In this document: positions 25,501-32,940 of the stretch, piece after piece
Position numbering within the stretch: the stretch's first letter is position 1
How the letters are laid out: every line of letters begins with the position of its first letter
DNA from: an uncultured Prevotellaceae bacterium
GTDB lineage: Bacteria; Bacteroidota; Bacteroidia; Bacteroidales; Muribaculaceae
Length of the DNA: 64,000 bases
Direction of reading: 5' to 3'
Assembly (NCBI GenBank): GCA_937898675.1
Contig: CALEJB010000037.1
Span: forward strand, 1-64,000
Translations under genes and position numbers: made by a program
The notes under the pieces: generated by a model
What the model was told of the DNA's origin: nothing
Databases searched by the model: none
Seen by the model: only the letters and a program-made list of their open reading frames with translations

Positions 25501-25782
25501 GAAGATAAAGAAGTCTATACTATGCTCAAGGAACCAGAGCACGATTTTGCTGTATATTGAGAACGGAGGGTTATCAATGACAATGCAGCCGTCTGGATAA
25601 TCGCACTCAGTGAAGTCGGCACCTGGCCAGAAAGGGCGGACGATGTGTCGCCCATCAAGCGGAGTGATGCCATTGACGTACTCGAGCACGACATCATAGA
25701 CCGCTTTGGGGGTATAGCAATCGTCGGTGGTCTTTTTCGGTTTGAACTTCTCAACAAATTCGTCGTAATCTTGTGATGCCAT
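25501..25782 (-). pseudogene. Truncated phage methyltransferase-like gene (N-terminal 94 codons)
   Basis: The first 94 residues match the opening of phage adenine-methyltransferase-like/ParB-annotated proteins: FKPKKTTDDCYTPKAVYD, IVRPFWPGADF and the catalytic-type motif DNPPF (70-74). Homology ends at FFIF. The frame then runs on through the antisense of the sigma gene, which cannot be coding. The C-terminal half is therefore missing and the break lies near 25500, about 60 nt past the sigma stop. It is the left end of a mobile-element remnant. Confidence 0.65.
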
Positions 25783-25794
25783 GACTGTCAGTCT

Positions 25795-25967
25795 TTATTG
25801 TGTGATGTGGAAAATGCCGCTGATGATGAATACGAGGAAGCAGACGGCAGCAATAAGGGTCGTTGACAGGAAAAGGATGATGCCTGTCTTTGTCCTTATC
25901 CTGGCACGGCGCACTTGCCGGTTGATTTTCTCGTCAATGCAGTAGCGTTTTTTATTTTTTTGTCCAT
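25795..25967 (-). pseudogene. Small membrane protein gene with A-tract frameshift
   Basis: From ATG at 25967 the reading frame is lost within a run of seven A. One extra A would give MDKKNKKRYC and an open frame to the TAA at 25795. That product would be about 57 residues with a basic cytosolic part (INRQVRRARIRTK) and one membrane helix (GIILFLSTTLIAAVCFLVFI). It lies 12 nt upstream of the methyltransferase fragment, on the same strand. It is either a real decay mutation or a homopolymer sequencing error. Confidence 0.45.
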
Positions 25968-25972
25968 GATGG

Positions 25973-26002
25973 TTGCTAATTGAAAAAATGGTGTTACCTT
26001 TG
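25973..26002 (+). promoter_or_regulatory. Promoter of candidate small RNA
   Basis: TTG (25973-25975), 19 bp, TACCTTTG (25995-26002). It is a full consensus promoter on the plus strand inside the phage remnant, with no coding sequence downstream. Confidence 0.65.
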
Positions 26003-26005
26003 CAG

Positions 26006-26098
26006 CGGTCAGTCAGGCTCTATCGTGAGGTTTAGCTGGCGGCGAGGAGTTCTGCTCCCCGCCTTCATACTGACCAGCCGCCTTCGGGCGGTTTTTTT
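26006..26098 (+). ncRNA. Candidate free-standing small RNA (~92 nt)
   Basis: It starts right after a consensus promoter and ends in an intrinsic terminator. GGTCAGT (26007-26013) pairs with ACTGACC (26069-26075). Inside that, 26041-26049 pairs with 26055-26063 (9 bp with one A-C mismatch, 5-nt loop). Then follows CCGCC-TTCG-GGCGG with T7 (26078-26098). GGCGG at 26038-26042 could also pair with the 5' arm of the terminator, offering an alternative fold. No ORF with a start codon of useful length is present. The 3' end touches the stop codon of the minus-strand nuclease fragment. It may be an sRNA or a relic of phage regulation. Confidence 0.5.
26078..26098 (+). terminator. Intrinsic terminator with UUCG tetraloop
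   Basis: CCGCC-TTCG-GGCGG followed by seven T. It ends the candidate small RNA. Confidence 0.85.
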
Positions 26099-26759
26099 AT
26101 ATATCAAATTTGATGATGTCATTGGCTCCATTCACTACGCAATAAATATGTTTGATGCGTTGTGTCGTACCCATTTCAATAACATTCTGTTTGTACCATT
26201 CGATGTCGTTAATCATCTTCTCTTGCGAGAAGAGTACAGCATCATGAAAATAAAGGCAGACGCTATCGCCTTCAAATCCAGTCTTGCGTTTTACATTACC
26301 AAGTTGCTTGTTTTTTGCCATTAGGGCATTGCCATAGTATCCTGACCCTGTAATTGAGCGGATATCCATGATAACGCCATCCAAATCTAAATCAAGGGAT
26401 GGAAGTCGTTGCTCAACTCTTGAGCCGCTGCCTTCATCGCGAAGAATTGCACGGTGCCCCCATTTGAATAGCAAGTCTTGACAGAGTTGCTCTAAATCAG
26501 ACGATGTCAGTGTTCCGCCAAAGAACCTCTCATCAGTGTCTCTGTTGTGTATGGTGTGGCCTCTATGAATGGCTTTAACTCCACCGTTGGCTTCGTTGTA
26601 TTCTACACTATGATAGTCTGGGTCACTTTTCAGACGGTTGTATTCAGCTCTGTTTTGACAATTCATTGAGCGCACAATGCGGCATGCTGCACAAAGGTCG
26701 TTGTCGGGGATGTGAGCCAGGTTGGTCTTGCCCTGGGCGATGTCGCAGTCGCGGGGATT
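26097..26759 (-). pseudogene. Phage minor-head C-terminal / CdiA-type nuclease domain fragment
   Basis: An open frame from about 26759 resembles the C-terminal part of Bacteroidota phage minor head proteins: CDIAQGKTNLAHIPDNDLC with a Cys pair, then RAEYNRLKSDPDYHSVEYNE. That linker often precedes CdiA-type tRNase or ADP-ribosyltransferase toxin domains. About 140 residues follow with LCQDLLFKWGHRAILRDEG, SLDLDLDGVIMDIRSITG and KNKQLGN, which look like a PD-(D/E)xK or tRNase-type nuclease core. The frame is closed upstream by a TGA next to the 36-bp palindrome, so the head-protein part is gone. A short product from GTG 26675 or ATG 26666 is possible. The domain assignment is by memory of the family. 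Confidence 0.5.
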
Positions 26760-26765
26760 TTTTTC

Positions 26766-26801
26766 CCCTGCGGGGCTATTGCGCGCAATAGCCCCGCAGG
26801 G
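26766..26801. repeat. Perfect 36-bp palindrome without spacer
   Basis: Positions 26766-26783 (CCCTGCGGGGCTATTGCG) are the exact reverse complement of 26784-26801. It has no T-run downstream on either strand and lies at the right edge of the phage remnant, 43 nt before the trigger factor promoter. No second copy was noticed in the window. Confidence 0.9.
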
Positions 26802-26843
26802 CCTTCATCAAGCCGCCGGTGATGAAAAAAGTGGCGCGATATG

Positions 26844-26874
26844 TTGCGTGTGTACATAATTATAAGTACCTTTG
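26844..26874 (+). promoter_or_regulatory. Promoter of trigger factor gene
   Basis: TTG (26844-26846), 20 bp, TACCTTTG (26867-26874), 50 nt upstream of the ATG. Confidence 0.7.
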
Positions 26875-26924
26875 CACCCGCAAAAAACGGAATTAAAATC
26901 AATTAAAAGAATATCAACCGAGTA

Positions 26925-28301
26925 ATGAACGTAAGTTACGAACAAATCGATGCCGTTAACGGCAAGTTGACCGTTGACCTGAAGAGAGAAGATTTCCAGG
27001 GCGAAGTGAATAAGAAAGTCGCCGAGTTGGGCGTGCGCCATCCCCTCAAGGGCTTCCGCCCCGGCAAGGCCCCCAAGGCGTTGCTGATGAAGTTCTACGG
27101 CGGCAGTGCCACCAGTGACGTGGTTGACCGCATGGTGGGCAAGGCGATGTATGACTACATCCGCGAGAACAAGCTGGCCGTGCTGGGCGAGCCCCTGCTC
27201 GACGAGACCACCAAGGTGGACTTGATGAAGGACGAGGAGATTAGCTTCAAGTTTGACCTGGGTCTGGCTCCCGCCATCGAACTTAAGCTCAACAAGCGCA
27301 TCGTGATGCCTTACTACACCATCGAGGTCACCGACCAGATGGTTGACGACGCCATTGCCCACGACCGCAAGCGCCTGGGCACGCTGGTTGACGGCGAGGT
27401 GAGCGACAAGGAGTCGTTGCTGCGCGGCTCGATGGTTGAGCTCGACGCCGAGGGCAACGACAAGGCCGACGGCATCAAGGTGGATCACACCGTGATTTCG
27501 CCGCGCTACCTCACCGACGAGGACGAGGCTGCCAAGTTTGTGGGCGTCAAGGTGGGCGACACTTTTGTGTTCAATCCCCACAAGGCCAACGGCGGCAACG
27601 TGGCTGAGCTGGCGGCAATGCTCAACATTGACCGCAACGATGCCGGCGAGATGAAGAGCGACTTCCGCGTGACCATCGAGGAGGTGAAGGTGAACCAGGA
27701 GGCCGAGATGAACGAGGAGTTCTTCAAGGGCGTGCTGGGCGTCGAGACCGAGGTCAAAGACGAGGCCGCCTTCCGCGATGCCGTGCGCGAACTCATTGCC
27801 CGCGCCAATGTGCCCGAGAGCAACTACCGCTTCACCGTTGACGCACAGCGCATCCTCACCGACAAGGCCGGCGAACTGGCCTTGCCCGAGGAGTTCCTGA
27901 AGCGCTTTATGAAGATGCGCCGCACCGAGGAGCAGCTCGACGAGAACGGCGAAATCAGCGATGAGGAGGCCCAGAAGATGTTCAAGCAGCTGCGCTGGCA
28001 GCTCGTCAAGGACCATCTGTCCAAGGAACTCGGCATCCAGCTCGAGCAGGCCGACGTTGACGCCGCCGCCATGGCATTTGCCCAGCAGCAGCTGTCGCAG
28101 TACGGCATGTACAACCTGCCCGAGGATGTGCTCAAGCAGCAGGCCGACCGCTTCATGCAGGATGAGAAGGCGCGCGAGATGATTGTCGAGCACGCCCACG
28201 ACAACAAGTTCTTTGCCGCCGTCAAGGAGGCCGTCAAGGTCAACGAGAAGGCCATCAGCGTCGAGGACTTCCGCAAGCTCTACGAGAAGGACAAGGACTA
28301 A
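26925..28301 (+). CDS. tig: Trigger factor, ribosome-associated chaperone/PPIase
   Basis: 458 residues: an N-terminal ribosome-binding domain with the signature region GVRHPLKGFRPGKAPKALL (about 35-53; E. coli GFRxGK), a divergent central FKBP-like segment (about 150-240) and a long helical C-terminal domain. It binds at the ribosome exit tunnel and shields nascent chains. Bacteroidota forms have a weak PPIase region and this one fits. The gene has its own promoter and terminator and lies directly upstream of clpP-clpX, as in many bacteria. Confidence 0.93.
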   Translation: MNVSYEQIDAVNGKLTVDLKREDFQGEVNKKVAELGVRHPLKGFRPGKAPKALLMKFYGGSATSDVVDRMVGKAMYDYIRENKLAVLGEPLLDETTKVDLMKDEEISFKFDLGLAPAIELKLNKRIVMPYYTIEVTDQMVDDAIAHDRKRLGTLVDGEVSDKESLLRGSMVELDAEGNDKADGIKVDHTVISPRYLTDEDEAAKFVGVKVGDTFVFNPHKANGGNVAELAAMLNIDRNDAGEMKSDFRVTIEEVKVNQEAEMNEEFFKGVLGVETEVKDEAAFRDAVRELIARANVPESNYRFTVDAQRILTDKAGELALPEEFLKRFMKMRRTEEQLDENGEISDEEAQKMFKQLRWQLVKDHLSKELGIQLEQADVDAAAMAFAQQQLSQYGMYNLPEDVLKQQADRFMQDEKAREMIVEHAHDNKFFAAVKEAVKVNEKAISVEDFRKLYEKDKD

Positions 28302-28323
28302 CCCGATTGTCCGTGAAGGAATA

Positions 28324-28365
28324 ATGCAGGGCGGGATTTTTCGAGAATCCCGCCCTGCATGTTTT
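28324..28365 (+). terminator. Intrinsic terminator of tig
   Basis: Perfect 15-bp stem ATGCAGGGCGGGATT/AATCCCGCCCTGCAT with a 7-nt loop, followed by GTTTT. Confidence 0.85.
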
Positions 28366-28433
28366 AATTAATAGATAATCAATGGCTTGTGGCTGAAAAT
28401 CGGCTTGGCCTGCAAAAAATAAATGTATAAAAG

Positions 28434-28465
28434 TTTGACGGTTTCCAAAAAAAGCATTATCTTTG
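28434..28465 (+). promoter_or_regulatory. Promoter of clpPX
   Basis: TTTG (28434-28437), 20 bp, TATCTTTG (28458-28465). It is among the best matches in the window, 43 nt before clpP. Confidence 0.75.
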
Positions 28466-28508
28466 ATAACAGAAATATTAACCAACACATTAATTTATTC
28501 GCCAGATT

Positions 28509-29201
28509 ATGGAAAACGACTTCAGAAAATTTGCTGTTCATCACTTGGGGATGAACGGATTGGCGCTCGACCAATTTGCCGCAGGCGTGTCTAACAACTA
28601 TATCAGCCCCACCATTATGGAGGAGCGCAAGCTCAATGTCACCCAGCTCGACGTGTTCTCGCGCCTGATGATGGACCGCATCATCTTCTTGGGCACCCAG
28701 GTGGACGACTACACCGCCAATGTCATCCAGGCCCAGCTGCTCTACCTCGACAGCAGCGACCCCGGCAAGGACATCTCCCTGTACATCAACTCCCCCGGCG
28801 GCTCGGTGTATGCCGGCCTGGGCATCTATGACACCATGCAGTACATCCAGAGCGATGTTTCCACCATCTGCACCGGCATGGCCGCATCGATGGCCGCCGT
28901 GCTGCTGGTGGCGGGCCAAAAGGACAAGCGCTTTGCCCTGCGCCACAGCCGCGTGATGATTCACCAGCCCATGGGCGGCATCAGCGGACAGGCGTCCGAG
29001 ATTGAGATTACCGCCCGCGAGATTCTCAAGCTCAAGGAGGAACTGTACACCATCATCAGCGAACACTCGGGCCAGCCTTATGACAAGGTGTATGCCGACA
29101 GCGACCGCGACTACTGGATGATTGCTCAGGAGGCCAAGGAGTATGGCATGATTGACCGCGTGCTCGTCAAGGAGAATGACAAGCTCGCCGAGACCAAGTG
29201 A
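28509..29201 (+). CDS. clpP: ATP-dependent Clp protease proteolytic subunit
   Basis: 230 residues with the serine protease triad in place: Ser127 in GMAASMAA, His152 in MIHQPMGG and Asp201 in DRDYWM. It forms the tetradecameric barrel that degrades proteins unfolded by ClpX. The N-terminal extension of about 30 residues is usual for Bacteroidota and probably includes a propeptide. clpX follows after 4 nt, so the two are co-transcribed and probably translationally coupled. Confidence 0.96.
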   Translation: MENDFRKFAVHHLGMNGLALDQFAAGVSNNYISPTIMEERKLNVTQLDVFSRLMMDRIIFLGTQVDDYTANVIQAQLLYLDSSDPGKDISLYINSPGGSVYAGLGIYDTMQYIQSDVSTICTGMAASMAAVLLVAGQKDKRFALRHSRVMIHQPMGGISGQASEIEITAREILKLKEELYTIISEHSGQPYDKVYADSDRDYWMIAQEAKEYGMIDRVLVKENDKLAETK

Positions 29202-29205
29202 TTCA

Positions 29206-30453
29206 ATGGCAAGAAAGAAAGACAATAACGAACTGTATTGCAGTTTCTGCGGGCGCAGCAGCAAGGAAGTTGACCTGATGCTGCCGGGATTGAACGGGTG
29301 CATCTGCAACGAGTGTGCCGAGCGCGCCGTGGAATTGTCGCACGAGTATCTCAAGAAGATGTCGGACATGCAGTTGTCCGACATCGACTTGGAGTCGCTG
29401 CCCAGCCCTGTCGAAATCAAGGAATACCTCGACCAGTATGTCATCGGGCAGGACACCGCCAAGCGGTATCTGGCGGTGGCGGTGTATAACCATTACAAGC
29501 GATTGGCGCAGAAGCGCGACGACGACATCGACATCGAGAAGAGCAATATCATCATCGTGGGCCCCACCGGCACGGGTAAGACCTTGCTGGCCAAGACCAT
29601 CGCCCGCATGCTCAAGGTGCCCTTTGCCATCGTCGATGCCACGGTGCTCACCGAGGCCGGCTATGTGGGCGAGGACATCGAGAGCCTGCTGACGAGGCTG
29701 CTGGCCGCCTGTGACTACAATGTCGCCGAGGCCGAGCGCGGCATCGTCTTCATCGACGAGATTGACAAGATTGCCCGCAAGGGCGACAACCCCAGCATCA
29801 CGCGCGACGTGAGCGGCGAGGGTGTCCAGCAGGGACTGCTCAAGCTGCTCGAGGGCTCGGTTGTCAACGTGCCCCCGCAAGGTGGGCGCAAGCATCCCGA
29901 GCAAAAGATGATTGCCGTCGATACCAAGAACATACTGTTCATCTGCGGCGGCGCCTTTGAGGGCATCGAGCGCACCATCGCCCAGCGTCTCAACACCCAT
30001 GTGGTGGGATTTGGCGCCGGCGGCCATGTCCAAAAGGAGGACCGCGACAAGCTCTTGCATTTTGTCGCTCCCCAGGACCTGCGCGCCTACGGCCTCATCC
30101 CCGAAATCATTGGCCGTCTGCCCATCCTCACCAATCTGGAGCCGCTTGACCGCGACGCGTTGAAGCGCATCCTCACCGAGCCCAAGAACGCCATCGTGCG
30201 ACAGTACAAAAAGCTGTTGGAGATGGACGGCGTGGAACTGGTCATCAACGACGATGTGCTTGACTTTGTCGTTGACAAATCCATCGAGTACAAACTGGGC
30301 GCGCGCGGCTTGCGCAGCCTGTTCGAGACCATCATGATCGACGTGATGTATGAGGCCCCGACGCTCAAAAAGAAACGCTATGTGCTCACGCTTGACTTTG
30401 CACAGCGCCAACTGGCCAAGTCAAACTTTGAAATATTGAGCCAACTGAAATAA
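29206..30453 (+). CDS. clpX: ATP-dependent Clp protease ATP-binding subunit ClpX
   Basis: 415 residues starting MARKKDNNELYCSFC, 4 nt after clpP; in-frame codons further upstream overlap clpP and are rejected. The zinc-binding domain has C12-x2-C15 and C34-x2-C37. The AAA+ module has Walker A GPTGTGKT, pore loop GYVGEDIES, Walker B VFIDEIDKIA, the RKHPEQK loop and a C-terminal sensor-2 domain. It unfolds substrates and feeds ClpP. Confidence 0.96.
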   Translation: MARKKDNNELYCSFCGRSSKEVDLMLPGLNGCICNECAERAVELSHEYLKKMSDMQLSDIDLESLPSPVEIKEYLDQYVIGQDTAKRYLAVAVYNHYKRLAQKRDDDIDIEKSNIIIVGPTGTGKTLLAKTIARMLKVPFAIVDATVLTEAGYVGEDIESLLTRLLAACDYNVAEAERGIVFIDEIDKIARKGDNPSITRDVSGEGVQQGLLKLLEGSVVNVPPQGGRKHPEQKMIAVDTKNILFICGGAFEGIERTIAQRLNTHVVGFGAGGHVQKEDRDKLLHFVAPQDLRAYGLIPEIIGRLPILTNLEPLDRDALKRILTEPKNAIVRQYKKLLEMDGVELVINDDVLDFVVDKSIEYKLGARGLRSLFETIMIDVMYEAPTLKKKRYVLTLDFAQRQLAKSNFEILSQLK

Positions 30454-30466
30454 ATGGGGCAAAAAC

Positions 30467-30497
30467 TTGCATGATTAAAAGAAAGGTGCTAAATTTG
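30467..30497 (+). promoter_or_regulatory. Promoter of recQ
   Basis: TTG (30467-30469), 20 bp, TAAATTTG (30490-30497), 43 nt upstream of the start codon. Confidence 0.65.
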
Positions 30498-30540
30498 TCT
30501 AATTCTTAGGCGCGAGAGTGCCAACAAAAACACCTGAATT

Positions 30541-32721
30541 ATGGCGAAAGACAGACAATTGACATCGGCACTGAAGGAATATTTTGGCTTCGACTCGTTC
30601 AAGGGCAACCAAGAGGCGATTATCGCCAATGTGCTCAATGAAAACGATACCTTTGTCCTCATGCCCACCGGCGGCGGCAAATCGCTGTGCTACCAGCTGC
30701 CCGCGCGCCTGATGGAAGGCACTGCCATTGTTATATCCCCTCTCATCTCGCTGATGAAGAACCAGGTGGATGCCATGCGCAGCTACAGTGAGGAGGACCA
30801 CATCGCCCACTTTCTCAACTCCTCGTTGACCAAGCAGGCCATTGAGCAGGTCAAGGATGACGTGCGCAGCGGACACACCAAACTGCTGTATGTGGCACCC
30901 GAGTCGCTCACCAAGGATGAGAATGTCGAATTTCTGCGTGATGTCAAGATTTCGTTTTACGCCATTGACGAGGCACACTGCATCTCGGAGTGGGGACATG
31001 ACTTCCGCCCCGAGTACCGCAATATCCGTCCGATTATTGATCGTCTGGGCACCAGACCGATAATTGCCCTCACGGCAACCGCCACCCCCAAGGTTCAACA
31101 CGACATCCAAAAGAACCTGGGCATGACCGAGGCCCAAGTTTTCAAATCGTCGTTCAACCGTCACAACCTCTACTATGAGGTGCGCCCCAAGACCAAGGAC
31201 GTGGACAAGGAAATCATCAAGTTCATCAAGGCCAATCCGGGCAAGTCGGGCATTATCTATTGCCTGAGCCGCAAAAAGGTTGAGGACCTGGCCGAGGTGT
31301 TGAGGCTTAACGGTATCAACGCGTTGCCCTATCATGCCGGCATGGACAGCCAGCTGCGCAGCAACAACCAGGACGCTTTCCTCAGCGAGCAGGTAGATGT
31401 GATTGTGGCGACCATCGCCTTTGGAATGGGCATTGACAAGCCCGATGTGAGGTTTGTCATCCACTACGACATTCCCAAGAGCCTGGAGGGGTATTATCAG
31501 GAGACCGGGCGCGCCGGGCGCGATGGCGGCGAGGGCAAGTGCATCACCTTCTACTCGCGCAAGGATCTGGATAAGTTGGAAAAATTCCAGCAGGGCAAAC
31601 CACAAAACGAGCAGGAAATCGGCAAGCAGTTGCTGCACGAGACGCGCGACTATGCCGAGTCGTCGGTGTGCCGTCGCCGGTCGCTGCTGCACTACTTTGG
31701 TGAATCCTTTGACGAGGATAACTGCGGCAACTGCGATAACTGCCGCAAGCCCAGACACCGGGTCGAGGCCAGTGAGGAGATGCGCGCGGCCATTGAAACG
31801 ATTCTGGTGCTGCGCGAACGCTTCAAGCCTTCCTACATCGCTCACATGATGATGGGTGACCCCATCCAAGAGATACAGGATTATAAGCACAACGAACTTG
31901 ATGTGTTTGGCTGTGTGCCTGATCGTGACGAGACATTCCTGTTGTCGCTGCTCCGCCAGGGTGTGTTTGCCAATTACCTGCGCAAGGACATCGAGAACTA
32001 TGGCGTGCTCAAGGTGACTGATGCCGGAAAGGAATTCCTCAACAGCAAGGAAAAGTTCTGGATTGTCGAGGATGCCGAGTATGTGGAAATGCTTGACGAG
32101 GAAATGCCTGCAGGCGGCACGGGAGCGGTTGACCCGCAACTGTTCAGCATCCTCAAGGACCTGCGCAAAACTGTGGCCGCCAAGAATGGTTTGCCGCCCT
32201 ATGTCATCTTTCTGGACCTGTCGCTCGACGCCATGGCGACTACCTATCCCATCACGCTCGAGGAATTGCAGAACATTCCGGGCGTCGGTGGGGGCAAAGC
32301 CAAACGATACGGGAAAGAGTTCGTGCAACTCATCAAGAAGTATGTCGATGAAAATGAGATTGAGCGCCCCGAGGACATGCGCGTGCGCACGGTCGCCAAC
32401 AAGAGCAAGCACAAGATCGAAATCATCACTGCCATCGACCGCAAGGTGTCGCTCGACGCGCTTGCCGAGTCCAAGAACTTGACTTTTGATGAACTGCTTG
32501 ATGAACTTGATGCGATTGTTTACAGCGGCACCAAAATTAATATATCATACTTTATCGACGAGTACATCACCGACCAGGACATCCAGGACGACATCTATGA
32601 ATATTTCAAGGAGAGCGATACCGACGACATCGCCACTGCCATGGAAGAACTGGGCGACGATTACAAGGAGGAAGAAATCCGCCTCGTGCGCATCAAGTTC
32701 CTGAGCGAGATGGGCAACTGA
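30541..32721 (+). CDS. recQ: ATP-dependent DNA helicase RecQ
   Basis: 726 residues. The superfamily 2 helicase core has Walker A PTGGGKSLC, motif II DEAHCISEWGHDFR and motif VI QETGRAGRDG. The RQC domain carries a zinc site (C ... CGNCDNC). The long C-terminal part includes an HRDC/helix-hairpin-like region (LQNIPGVGGGKAKRYG) and extends beyond the E. coli protein by about 110 residues, as in other Bacteroidota. RecQ unwinds recombination and stalled-fork intermediates. It is monocistronic, with a terminator about 30 nt downstream. Confidence 0.93.
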   Translation: MAKDRQLTSALKEYFGFDSFKGNQEAIIANVLNENDTFVLMPTGGGKSLCYQLPARLMEGTAIVISPLISLMKNQVDAMRSYSEEDHIAHFLNSSLTKQAIEQVKDDVRSGHTKLLYVAPESLTKDENVEFLRDVKISFYAIDEAHCISEWGHDFRPEYRNIRPIIDRLGTRPIIALTATATPKVQHDIQKNLGMTEAQVFKSSFNRHNLYYEVRPKTKDVDKEIIKFIKANPGKSGIIYCLSRKKVEDLAEVLRLNGINALPYHAGMDSQLRSNNQDAFLSEQVDVIVATIAFGMGIDKPDVRFVIHYDIPKSLEGYYQETGRAGRDGGEGKCITFYSRKDLDKLEKFQQGKPQNEQEIGKQLLHETRDYAESSVCRRRSLLHYFGESFDEDNCGNCDNCRKPRHRVEASEEMRAAIETILVLRERFKPSYIAHMMMGDPIQEIQDYKHNELDVFGCVPDRDETFLLSLLRQGVFANYLRKDIENYGVLKVTDAGKEFLNSKEKFWIVEDAEYVEMLDEEMPAGGTGAVDPQLFSILKDLRKTVAAKNGLPPYVIFLDLSLDAMATTYPITLEELQNIPGVGGGKAKRYGKEFVQLIKKYVDENEIERPEDMRVRTVANKSKHKIEIITAIDRKVSLDALAESKNLTFDELLDELDAIVYSGTKINISYFIDEYITDQDIQDDIYEYFKESDTDDIATAMEELGDDYKEEEIRLVRIKFLSEMGN

Positions 32722-32752
32722 TATCGCGTCCTGCTTGCCAGGCAACGAACAA

Positions 32753-32794
32753 CTCCCTAGCGGTGCCGCAATGCACCGTCAGGGGGACTTTTTT
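32753..32794 (+). terminator. Intrinsic terminator of recQ
   Basis: CTCCCT...CGGTGC pairs with GCACCG...AGGGGG, followed by ACTTTTTTATT. Confidence 0.75.
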
Positions 32795-32940
32795 ATTGTG
32801 GCATTGCCCGCCTGGATCCTATTTTAACACCCCCCGCATCGAAAAAATGACTGTCCTCACATAATTTTTGCCCGCGCGTTGCGTTCATTATAGTATAGAG
32901 AAATGAAAAATCGTCAAATATAAGACATCAAATCCATTCA

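Noticed and set aside
24826..25782. 318-codon minus-strand frame covering the sigma gene
   Set aside because: Only the first 94 codons resemble a protein family; the rest is exact antisense of a well-supported sigma factor gene.
26766..26801. 36-bp palindrome as an intrinsic terminator
   Set aside because: No T-run follows on either strand; the T7 run lies on the wrong side for the plus strand and reads as A7 on the minus strand.
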